Below are positions 55,080 through 61,761 of a DNA stretch of 64,000 bases, in pieces. The position numbers and the translations under genes were made by a program. Location: NCBI RefSeq assembly GCF_032340315.1, contig NZ_CP135436.1, positions 889,501 through 953,500 of the forward strand, written 5' to 3'. Below the pieces are notes generated by a model. The model did not search any database and was not told the DNA's origin. It worked only from the letters and a program-made list of their open reading frames with translations. Origin of the DNA: Streptococcus sp. DTU_2020_1001019_1_SI_AUS_MUR_006. GTDB lineage: Bacteria > Bacillota > Bacilli > Lactobacillales > Streptococcaceae. Numbering within the stretch: the stretch's first letter is position 1; the number at the start of each line of letters is the position of its first letter.

Positions 55080-55820
55080 CACCCGCTATGCGGGTGCGCG
55101 TCGAAGGTTATACCAAAAAACTCCAAACGCGATACAATAAAGGTGTTCAAGCCAATTGTAAAGCGAAAGGAGAAAAATATGGCACAAAAGTCTTATAGTT
55201 TATCACACACAAAGTGGCACTGTAAGTATCACATTGTGTTCACCCCTAAGTATAGACGAAAAGTCATCTATAATCAATATCGGAGTAGTTTGGGAGAAAT
55301 ATTTCATCGCTTGTGTAGTTATGAAGGTATTGAGATTATCGAAGGTCATTTAATGCCTGATCATGTACATATGTTGGTAAGTATTCCACCGAGGATGAGT
55401 ATTTCAAGTTTCATGGGGTATTTAAAAGGTAAAAGTGCACTCATGATGTTTGACAAACACGCCAACCTCAAGTATAAGTTTGGAAATCGGTATTTCTGGG
55501 CGGAAGGTTATTATGTGAGTACAGTAGGCTTAATGAAGCCACAATTAAGAAATATATTCAAGATTAAAGAAATTATCCAGTGGATGATTTCTTCACGAGT
55601 ATGAAAATTTGAGAGCGAGTAAAGCATGATATAGCACTAGATAAATGAAGTGTGAAAGAATATGAGGATCCCTTTAGGGATAGTGGTAAGTAATACTCAC
55701 GCCTCTTTAAGAGGCAAGTGACGAGTCAGCTTGAACAAGGTAAAAGCCAGCGTCTTTAGGCGCTGGCTGGTAATTGAGCTTATAACCCTGGTGCAAACCA
55801 CCCGTTAGACGGGTGGTCAT
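55080..55820 (+). mobile_element. IS200/IS605-type element, copy 1
   Basis: The left end carries the hairpin CACCCGC-TAT-GCGGGTG (55080-55096) and the right end ACCACCCGT-TAG-ACGGGTGGT (55797-55817), subterminal hairpins typical of single-strand transposing IS200 elements. The single tnpA is damaged. The outer left portion is separated from the body by the ISL3 element, which inserted at AAATAAAC. Confidence 0.82.
55179..55693 (+). pseudogene. tnpA: IS200-type transposase tnpA, damaged (copy 1)
   Basis: The first 115 or so residues are a normal Y1 transposase: HTKWHCKYHIVFTPKYRRKV, the HUH motif in MPDHVHML, and the tyrosine region GYYVSTVGL. A one-base loss after STVGL moves the frame, which runs to a stop at 55602. 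In the other frame the product continues NEATIKKYIQD, then a TAA and an extra stretch of about 60 bp before HDIALDK and SVKEYEDPFRDSGK resume, with another stop (TGA) between them. Confidence 0.85.
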
Positions 55821-55852
55821 GATTAGTTGATTGGGAAGATGGTGCTCTTTGA

Positions 55853-55919
55853 GTAATTCAAGACGTTTCGATGACAATTCAAGATTTGGATGAAAAAATT
55901 TAATAAACAGTGATATACT
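55853..55919 (+). promoter_or_regulatory. BlpR box and promoter of the class IIa bacteriocin operon
   Basis: Half-sites GTAATTCAAG and ACAATTCAAG (55853-55862, 55874-55883) are followed after 30 bp by TATACT (55914-55919). The conserved TTGTCAAAGTTGCAACAGGA leader and ACAAGGAG ribosome binding site follow. Confidence 0.88.
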
Positions 55920-55975
55920 AAACTTGTCAAAGTTGCAACAGGACAAAAATTAAAAATAAACAAGGAGTATTTACC

Positions 55976-56197
55976 ATGAATACAAAAACGATGGAACAAT
56001 TTGAGATTATGGATACTGAGATGCTTGCGAGTAAAGTAGGAGGAAAAACAATATATTACGGTAATGGTTTATATTGTGATAACTCTAAAGGTTGCTGGGT
56101 AAACTGGCCTGAAGCTATAAATAAAATTCTTACTAATTCTATTGTTAATGGATTTTCAGGTGGGAATGCAGGTTGGAATTCGGGTGGACCTCTATAA
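55976..56197 (+). CDS. Pediocin-like (class IIa) bacteriocin, ubericin A-like
   Basis: The 73-residue precursor has a blp-type leader (MNTKTMEQFEIMDTEMLASK then VGG) and a 50-residue mature peptide beginning KTIYYGNGLYC. YGNGLxC, a second cysteine, WVNW and the helical part ending GGNAGWNSGGP are the class IIa hallmarks and match ubericin A of S. uberis closely. Five residues lie between the two cysteines, where pediocins have four. Class IIa peptides form one disulfide and use the mannose PTS as receptor. The next gene is a matching immunity gene. A BlpR box controls the operon. Confidence 0.92.
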   Translation: MNTKTMEQFEIMDTEMLASKVGGKTIYYGNGLYCDNSKGCWVNWPEAINKILTNSIVNGFSGGNAGWNSGGPL

Positions 56198-56493
56198 TGA
56201 GAGGGTTAAAGTGGTTTTCTGGTGGGATTGAAAGACGCCGTGAAGCTATCATCATATTAGAAGAACTTATTCAAAATATAAAATGTGATTCTCAACTCCT
56301 CCCTTTGAAAGATATATTGATTTCTTACGAATGTGAATTAAAGAAAGGAAGTATATCGATTCCTTATACCCTTAGTCGAATGAACATTGAAATTTCAAAT
56401 GTATTAATTGAAAATGCGCTACATTTATCTGAAATTCAGTCTAATCAGATAAAAAAATTAAGAGAATTATCTAATATTAGATATGGATACTAG
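56197..56493 (+). CDS. EntA-type immunity protein for the class IIa bacteriocin
   Basis: This 98-residue, mostly helical, soluble protein begins MRGLKWFSGGIERRREA and fits the EntA_Immun family, four-helix bundles that protect producers by binding the mannose PTS-bacteriocin complex. ATG 56197 overlaps the bacteriocin stop by one base (TAATG), so translation is coupled. Genes for class IIa bacteriocins are almost always followed by such a gene. Confidence 0.85.
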   Translation: MRGLKWFSGGIERRREAIIILEELIQNIKCDSQLLPLKDILISYECELKKGSISIPYTLSRMNIEISNVLIENALHLSEIQSNQIKKLRELSNIRYGY

Positions 56494-56585
56494 GATATAG
56501 TATAGGTGATATGTTAATTATAGTTTATGTATTTCTAATATTTTTATTGTAACTCTGAATTTGAGTGAGAAAATTAAAACAGTGT

Positions 56586-56695
56586 TGTACTAAATTTATC
56601 ATGGTTGCAACAGGAAAAAAATTAAAAATAAACAAGGAGTATTTATCATGAATACAAAAATGATGGAACAATTTGAGATTATGGATACTGAATAA
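56586..56695 (+). pseudogene. Decayed bacteriocin cassette (promoter, leader, stop)
   Basis: A blp-type 5' leader (TTGCAACAGGA, ACAAGGAG) precedes ATG 56648, which encodes MNTKMMEQFEIMDTE and then a TAA where MLA would be expected. The -10 is TGTACT instead of TATACT, and no BlpR box is left upstream. The mature peptide part is missing. Confidence 0.8.
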
Positions 56696-56712
56696 CTCGA
56701 ATTTGTAAGATT

Positions 56713-56874
56713 ATGATTCTTAAATATAGTATTATTATCGCTATTAATTTACTGTCTTATTTGCTTACTTACAAAATATCAAAGCTATCTAAGAATGATG
56801 AGAATAAGATAGTTAGCAAAATTTTGATTATATTATCAATAGTTTATATAATTGTTGATGTTTTGCTTAGTTGA
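56713..56874 (+). CDS. Small two-helix membrane protein, possible orphan immunity protein
   Basis: This 53-residue protein (MILKYSIIIAINLLSYLL at its start) has two transmembrane segments joined by a charged loop (KISKLSKNDENKIVSK). It lies directly after the decayed bacteriocin leader, where an immunity gene would be. No clear ribosome binding site is present. Between it and 57178 (about 300 bp) the sequence is very AT-rich and holds only a degenerate copy of the blp 5' leader. Confidence 0.5.
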   Translation: MILKYSIIIAINLLSYLLTYKISKLSKNDENKIVSKILIILSIVYIIVDVLLS

Positions 56875-57178
56875 TGGATTTGTAGGAAATAAAAAAACTT
56901 AACTACAAACGATTAATTTACTAATATTTTTTCTGCAAGATAATAAATAATATAGTAAAACTTTTTATTGCAAGGAGAGCAGTGAAAATTAAGATATTTT
57001 AGATACTCAGGATTATTGAAATCTTAGACTTAAAAATAAGTACTGCTACTTTTAAGAAGATAGTAGACGTCTATACTTTGTTAAGAAAATCAAAAATATA
57101 TTATTAAAAATAATTCTATTTGTTTATTGAATTTAAGACTTTGGTAAAAAATTGAAAATAAAAAAAGAAGTATTCATC

Positions 57179-57418
57179 ATGAATACAAAAATGATGTTAC
57201 AATTAGAGGTCATGGATACTGAAATGCTTGCGAAAGTTGAAGGAGGTTTCGGAGATATGCTTTCTGGTTTATTGGGTGGACTAGCACCGTCTCCAACTTT
57301 GGATCAATTAAATGGTAAGTGGCCTATTAGACATCCTTCGAAACCATGTAGTCCTTATGGTATAGGGGGAACTCCAAACTCATGTAATGGTATTTTAAAA
57401 AAAGGATTGAAGCTATGA
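57179..57418 (+). CDS. GG-leader peptide with proline/cysteine-rich C-terminus
   Basis: The 79-residue precursor has a standard blp leader (MNTKMMLQLEVMDTEMLAK then VEGG) and a 56-residue mature part that starts FGDMLSGLLGG and ends with a polar, proline-rich tail containing two cysteines (KPCSPYGIGG, NSCNGILKK). The tail is unlike the helical pore formers of the other cassettes, and I do not recognise a known bacteriocin. It overlaps the next gene by 4 bp. No BlpR box precedes it, so it depends on read-through from 55914. Confidence 0.75.
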   Translation: MNTKMMLQLEVMDTEMLAKVEGGFGDMLSGLLGGLAPSPTLDQLNGKWPIRHPSKPCSPYGIGGTPNSCNGILKKGLKL

Positions 57419-57735
57419 AGGCAAAACATGGGAATCAGATTGTTGATGTTTGGGAAATTGGTCAAGCAACCCCTAAACCAAGTTGGGTAGAGGAAGCTTT
57501 TCAAAAAAATTATATGGTTTGGTTGGATAATCATGTGCGCATTCTTATGGCGGCTCTTAATACTTCTCTCACAACTAATATCAAGTTTGGTCTGGTTGGA
57601 ACAGTTGGAGGAGGATTCGCTGGTTATGGTATGTATGTTCTTGGTTACCCAGGTGATTATCTAGATATCACCAATCATAGAGTTGTTTCTGCTAAAACAT
57701 TTCACAAAAGTTATCGAATTTTAGAAAATGATTAG
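57415..57735 (+). CDS. Partner of the Pro/Cys-rich peptide, phage-protein-like C-terminus
   Basis: The 106-residue protein overlaps the bacteriocin-like gene by 4 bp (ATGA), so the two are coupled. Its end (YPGDYLDITNHRVVSAKTF, then YRI) resembles small phage proteins with a PGDY motif and a closing FxxxY, and a hydrophobic glycine-rich stretch (FGLVGTVGGGFAGYGM) precedes it. It may give immunity or act as an accessory factor, but I cannot assign a role. The phage similarity is from memory of motifs only. Confidence 0.55.
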   Translation: MKAKHGNQIVDVWEIGQATPKPSWVEEAFQKNYMVWLDNHVRILMAALNTSLTTNIKFGLVGTVGGGFAGYGMYVLGYPGDYLDITNHRVVSAKTFHKSYRILEND

Positions 57736-57764
57736 ATATCATTTAATTATAATGGAGTTTAGGT

Positions 57765-58169
57765 ATGAAAAAAATATTTGCTAAAAAACGCAACGTATTT
57801 CTAACGAGATTGTTTCTAGGTCAGTTGCCTTTGCTAATCTCTACTTATCTATTTCTCTCTCGTCAATTTTTAAATTTTTCCTTAGTTTACCAATTTATTT
57901 TAGTGGTTATCAACTTGACTTCTATTTTGGCTGTTGTTTATCTCACTAGGGAAATGAGAGTGAAAAAATTTGAAGATGATGATTTGGTAAGTCCTAGAAC
58001 CAATCAACTAATGTTCGTAGGCTTGACATGTTTTATGACTATTATCTGTTTGTATAGAGGTATCACAGCAGTAGAATCCTATCAACAACTAATCGCCTAT
58101 ATTGGAGCTATTCTCTGCTTGATTATTATGCTTTTACTCATTTGGGGCTTGAAGTATTATAAAAAGTAG
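57765..58169 (+). CDS. Four-helix membrane protein, putative bacteriocin immunity (copy 1)
   Basis: This 134-residue protein has four transmembrane helices, a basic N-terminus (MKKIFAKKRNVFLTR) and a conserved charged loop FEDDDLVSPRTNQLM. It is highly similar over its full length to the protein at 59417. Such genes follow peptide genes in pneumococcal blp loci and are thought to confer immunity. GGAG stands 7 bp before the ATG. IS200-like copy 2 lies directly after it and separates it from its terminator. Confidence 0.72.
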   Translation: MKKIFAKKRNVFLTRLFLGQLPLLISTYLFLSRQFLNFSLVYQFILVVINLTSILAVVYLTREMRVKKFEDDDLVSPRTNQLMFVGLTCFMTIICLYRGITAVESYQQLIAYIGAILCLIIMLLLIWGLKYYKK

Positions 58170-58179
58170 AGCTTAATCA

Positions 58180-58936
58180 TAACCACCCGTTAAACGGGTG
58201 GTTTGTACCAGGGCTATAAGCCCAAATTACCAGCCAGCGCCTAAAGACGCTGGCTTTCACGTTGTTCAAGCCCTATTGCTCCTGACTCGTCACTTGCCTC
58301 TTAAAGAGGCTTAGGTATTACTTACCACTATCCCTAAAGGGATCCTCATATTCTTTTACACTCAATTTATCTAGTGCTATATCATGCTTTACTCGTTCTC
58401 AAATTTTCATACTCGTGAAGAAATCATTCACTGGATAATTTCTTTAATCTTGAATATATTTCTTAATTGTGGCTTCATTGAGTCCAACCGTACTCACATA
58501 ATAACCTTCCGCCCAAAAATGACGATTCCCAAACTTGTACTTGAGATTAGCGTGTTTGTCATACATCATGAGTGCACTTTTATCTTTTAATACCCCATGA
58601 AACTTGAAACACTTATACTCGGTGGATTACTGACTAACATATGTACATGGTCTGGCATTAAGTGACCCTCGATAATCTCAACACCTTTATAATTACATAA
58701 TCTATGGAATATTTCTCCCAAACTACTTCGATATTGATTATAGATCACTTTTCGTCTATACTTAGGGGTGAACACAATGTGATACTTACAGTGCCACTTT
58801 GTGTGTGATAAACTATGAGACTTTTGTACCATGGTTTTCTCCTTTCGCTTTACAATTGGCTTGAACACCTTTATTGTATCGCATTTGGAGTTTTTTGGGT
58901 ATAACCTTCGACGCGCACCTACATAGCGGGTGTTTT
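58180..58936 (-). mobile_element. IS200/IS605-type element, copy 2, decayed
   Basis: In minus orientation, the right end has ACCACCCGT-TAA-ACGGGTGGT (58182-58202) and the left end a damaged CACC...GCGGGTG hairpin near 58918-58932. Sequence between is about 90 percent like copy 1 by eye. It inserted between the immunity gene and its terminator, as shown by the undisturbed paralog arrangement at 59417-59871. Confidence 0.8.
58318..58832 (-). pseudogene. tnpA: IS200-type transposase tnpA, damaged (copy 2)
   Basis: The N-terminal part is normal up to VSSFMGY, where one T is lost and a TAA follows. The frame then resumes (HANLKYKFGNRHFWAEGYYV, STVGLNEATIKKYIQD) and meets the same TAA and about 60-bp extra stretch found in copy 1, before HDIALDKLSVKEYEDPFRD. 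HUH motif MPDHVHML is present. Confidence 0.85.
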
Positions 58937-58939
58937 TTT

Positions 58940-58963
58940 GTCTCGCTCCGTGAGGTGCGAGAC
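58940..58963. repeat. GTCTCGC hairpin next to IS200-like copy 2
   Basis: This is the same 24-bp hairpin as 53626-53649 and reads identically on the plus strand, although the neighbouring IS200-like elements point in opposite directions. Confidence 0.7.
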
Positions 58964-58989
58964 AGACTGAAAGTCACATAATGAAGTAT

Positions 58990-59025
58990 AAAGGGGTAAG
59001 TGTTTTCGAAATACTTACCCTTTTA
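58990..59025 (+). terminator. Terminator displaced from immunity copy 1 by the IS200-like element
   Basis: GGGTAAG pairs with CTTACCC (stem near 58995-59020) and a T run follows. It is nearly identical to the terminator after copy 2 at 59838-59872. Confidence 0.8.
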
Positions 59026-59038
59026 TAATGAAGTTTTT

Positions 59039-59105
59039 GCAATTCAAGATGTTTCGATGACAATTCAAGATTCGGGTGAAAAATTAAAAAAAACAATGTT
59101 ATACT
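59039..59105 (+). promoter_or_regulatory. BlpR box and promoter of the last bacteriocin operon
   Basis: Half-sites GCAATTCAAG and ACAATTCAAG (59039-59048, 59060-59069) are followed after 30 bp by TATACT (59100-59105). The conserved TTGTCAAAGTTGCAACAAGA leader and AAAGGAG follow. Confidence 0.88.
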
Positions 59106-59160
59106 AAACTTGTCAAAGTTGCAACAAGACAAAAATTAAAAATAAAAAGGAGTATTTGTC

Positions 59161-59397
59161 ATGAATACAAAAATGATGTCACAATTTGAGATTATGGATG
59201 CTGATATGCTTGCTTGCGTTGAAGGTGGAGATATTGATTGGGGAAGAACAATTAGCTGTGCAGCGGGGGTTGCATACGGTGCGATGGAAGGCTACGCTAC
59301 AACTTATGGCTCAACATTTCTACTTGGGCCATACGCTATAGGAACAGGTGCAATTGGTGCTGTACTAGGTGGAATTGGCGGTGCGCTTACCTGTTAG
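59161..59397 (+). CDS. GG-leader bacteriocin peptide, class IIb/IIc-like
   Basis: The 78-residue precursor has the leader MNTKMMSQFEIMDADMLAC then VEGG, and a 55-residue mature peptide that starts DIDWGRTISCAAGVAYGA and ends in a glycine-rich IGGALTC. Two cysteines, one near the front and one at the last position, could close a disulfide. The Gly/Ala-rich helical middle with GxxxG-type spacing suggests a membrane-active peptide. It sits under its own BlpR box and 19 bp before a putative immunity gene. Confidence 0.87.
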   Translation: MNTKMMSQFEIMDADMLACVEGGDIDWGRTISCAAGVAYGAMEGYATTYGSTFLLGPYAIGTGAIGAVLGGIGGALTC

Positions 59398-59416
59398 CAT
59401 GGGAAAGGAGATAGTA

Positions 59417-59821
59417 ATGAAAAAAATATTTGCAACAAAACGCAATGTTTTCTTAGTGAGGTTGTTGTTCGGACAGATACCTTTGGTTGTTTCTACTTAT
59501 CTATTTCTATCTCGTCAGTTTTTAAATTTTTCCGTAGTTTTCCAATTTCTTTTAGTAGTTATTAACTTGGCTTCTATTTTGGCTACTGTTTACCTCACTA
59601 GGGAAATGAGGATAAGAGAGTTTGAAGATGATGATTTGGTTAGTCCTAGAACCAATCAACTCATGTTCATCGGCTTGACAGGCTTTATGTCTATTATTTG
59701 TCTGTATAGAGGTATCACAGCAGCAGAAGCCTACCAACAAATAATCGCCTATATTGGTGTGGTTCTATGCTTGATTATCATGCTTTTGCTCATTTGGGGG
59801 TTGAAGTATTATAAAAAGTAG
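59417..59821 (+). CDS. Four-helix membrane protein, putative bacteriocin immunity (copy 2)
   Basis: This 134-residue protein is a close paralog of the one at 57765 (same length, same FEDDDLVSPRTNQLM loop, same end LIWGLKYYKK). AAAGGAG precedes ATG 59417; the longer upstream frame overlaps the bacteriocin and is unlikely. Placement directly after the peptide at 59161 supports a role in self-protection. Confidence 0.75.
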   Translation: MKKIFATKRNVFLVRLLFGQIPLVVSTYLFLSRQFLNFSVVFQFLLVVINLASILATVYLTREMRIREFEDDDLVSPRTNQLMFIGLTGFMSIICLYRGITAAEAYQQIIAYIGVVLCLIIMLLLIWGLKYYKK

Positions 59822-59837
59822 AGGTTAATAAAGTATA

Positions 59838-59872
59838 AAAGGGTAAGTGTTTTCAAAATGCTTACCTTTTTT
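59838..59872 (+). terminator. Terminator after immunity copy 2
   Basis: GGTAAG (59842-59847) pairs with CTTACC (59861-59866), with T residues behind. A BlpR box begins 13 bp later. Confidence 0.82.
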
Positions 59873-59884
59873 AATGAAGTTTTT

Positions 59885-59951
59885 GCAATTCAAGATGTTT
59901 TGATGACCATTTAAGATTTAGATGAATTTGTAATCTTAAATAAGGTAAGAT
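59885..59951 (+). promoter_or_regulatory. BlpR box and promoter of the anchored thioredoxin gene
   Basis: Half-sites GCAATTCAAG and ACCATTTAAG (59885-59894, 59906-59915) are followed after 30 bp by TAAGAT (59946-59951). The geometry equals that of the bacteriocin promoters, but the transcribed leader differs. Confidence 0.8.
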
Positions 59952-59980
59952 AAATATATCAAATGTAAAGGAGTATTCTT

Positions 59981-60949
59981 ATGAAGAAACAAAAGATAAA
60001 ATCACTATTACTTGTACCACTTGTATTTGCATCTATTACTACAGGTGTTGCATATGCAGAAGAACAGACTACTTCTTCCTCTATCCAGCCTAATGATAGT
60101 TCTGTTGTGGCACCAGATCTGCAATCGGGTACGGAAAATGTTGAGCATAAACCTTCCGTTGTAACTCCCGAAGAGTATGAGCAGAATGTTGCGGAATTTA
60201 AAAAGATAGATATTGAAGCCGTTCGTCAATCTTTTACAGAGGATCAATTGGAACATACTATATATTTTGGTAGAAAAACTTGTTCTCATTGTCGTCAATT
60301 TTCTCCTGAATTGAAAGAATTTAATAACTTAATTGAAAAGAAGTTAGAATATTATGATTTGGATGGTAAAGATTTTGACGGGGAAGCGAGAGAGTTTCTA
60401 TTTAAAAAAGTCGGTATTCCAGGAACACCAACAATTTTGTATTTAAGAAACGGACGTCCGATATCTGGATGGGTTGGTGGCGGAGCAACTGCACAACAGG
60501 TTTATGATTATATGTACTCGAGAAACTCACCTAAGCAAACGGAAACAGTAGCATCTTCTGAGGATACAGTAACAGAAAGTGTCCGTGATGATAAAACAGG
60601 AGAGGTGGAGAATTCAAAGGAAAATTTAACTAATAATAGTGATAGTAGAGAACCATTGAAGAATAATATTCCTCCTTCTAACACTATAACTGTTCAGCCT
60701 GAAGATTTGGTAATGACAGATAAGAATAAGCGAGGAGATACATCTAAGACAATCTCTGAAAATACTGATAAGTTACAAACTTCTTTATCCGAAGTTAAGG
60801 GGAATGATTCTGCCTCCCAAACCATTCATTTGAGCAAACAATTACTGCCTAATACAGGAGAGGAAGAAAGTTACAATCTATTGCGTATAGCTGTTGCACT
60901 CTTAATTACTTCAGGTATGATCAAGTGGAAACAAAGAGTTCATAAATAA
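59981..60949 (+). CDS. Sortase-anchored thioredoxin-like protein in the blp regulon
   Basis: The 322-residue protein has a signal peptide (cleavage near AYAEE), a thioredoxin-fold domain with CSHC at residues 101-104 and the cis-proline loop GIPGTPT at 145-151, then a polar Ser/Thr/Asn-rich stalk and LPNTG at 289-293 with a hydrophobic segment and basic tail. It would act on the wall side. The closest idea is the bacteriocin accessory thioredoxin family (PedC/BTA) or SdbA, which form disulfides in secreted bacteriocins, but wall anchoring is unusual. AAAGGAG precedes the ATG. Its own BlpR box links it to the cysteine-containing peptides. Confidence 0.88.
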   Translation: MKKQKIKSLLLVPLVFASITTGVAYAEEQTTSSSIQPNDSSVVAPDLQSGTENVEHKPSVVTPEEYEQNVAEFKKIDIEAVRQSFTEDQLEHTIYFGRKTCSHCRQFSPELKEFNNLIEKKLEYYDLDGKDFDGEAREFLFKKVGIPGTPTILYLRNGRPISGWVGGGATAQQVYDYMYSRNSPKQTETVASSEDTVTESVRDDKTGEVENSKENLTNNSDSREPLKNNIPPSNTITVQPEDLVMTDKNKRGDTSKTISENTDKLQTSLSEVKGNDSASQTIHLSKQLLPNTGEEESYNLLRIAVALLITSGMIKWKQRVHK

Positions 60950-60995
60950 AAATTTTTGCCTCCTTATTTTGATCGACTTTTAAAGGAGAGAGGTT

Positions 60996-61600
60996 GTGCT
61001 TATGACTATTTTTAATAAATTTCATGCCTTTTGTTTTGGATTTTTAGTACTAATAATCGTAATTACAGTTCCTTATACGATTAACCATGGGGATTTTTTT
61101 CAAAATGAATCTGCATTGATTATTGTAAGTCTTCTTGTAACCGCGCTGAGTGTTTCTTATGCTAGAAAGTTTGAAATGATTTCTTTTGGGATGTTAAGCA
61201 AGAAACAACTTTTACTTTTCATTGCAATCTTTCTTCTAAGTGTGCTTGAGACGCTAGTTTATATTCATTTCTTCGCTGTTTCTTCTGGAGCAGGAGCTCA
61301 ACACTTGGAGGAAGTCAGCAGAGGAATTTCTATGTCTTTGATTTTGACTACCTCAGTTTTTGGACCCATCCAGGAGGAACTCATTTTCAGGGGACTATAT
61401 TTGAAAATTCTTGGTTAGGGCTTGTGCTAACTTCCTCTCTCTTTTCTTTCATGCATGGACCTTCTAATGTCCCTTCGTTTATTTTTTATCTACTTGGGGG
61501 CTTGTTACTGGGCTTTGCTTATAAAAAGAGCCAAAATCTATGGGTTTCTACTCTAGTCCATATGTTTTACAACAGTTGGCCACTCTTATTTTATTTATAA
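60996..61600 (+). pseudogene. CPBP (CAAX-type) intramembrane protease, frameshifted
   Basis: The first frame (60996-61418) encodes four membrane segments and the EELIFRG motif, then stops after GLYLKILG. In another frame the sequence resumes at once: ENSWLGLVLTSSLFSFMHG, then HMFYNSWPLLFYL and a stop at 61600, supplying the FxxxH and HxxxN motifs of the family. An indel near 61400 thus breaks one gene. CPBP proteins in blp loci (BlpY/PncP type) serve in immunity. Start is GTG 60996 or ATG 61002. A sequencing error cannot be excluded. Confidence 0.85.
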
Positions 61601-61608
61601 AAATCATG

Positions 61609-61641
61609 AAAGGTAAGTAGGAGATTGTGCTTACCTTTTTC
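61609..61641 (+). terminator. Terminator closing the blp locus
   Basis: AAAGGTAAG (61609-61617) pairs with CTTACCTTT (61630-61638) and a T run follows. Confidence 0.85.
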
Positions 61642-61703
61642 TTTCTATAATGATAATCCAAACCACCCCAGAGGCTTTTATTTGAGAATCAGGTCGGGAC
61701 TGG

Positions 61704-61732
61704 TTGACGAATAGCCTAAAAACTAGTAGAAT
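61704..61732 (+). promoter_or_regulatory. Promoter of ccrZ-trmB
   Basis: TTGACG and TAGAAT are separated by 17 bp, 30 bp before ATG 61762. CGGAGGA is the ribosome binding site. Confidence 0.75.
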
Positions 61733-61761
61733 AGTAAGGAAACTTTATACGGAGGAAAGAA

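Noticed and set aside
58384..58590. 68-codon plus-strand frame
   Set aside because: It is antisense to the decayed IS200-type transposase copy 2.
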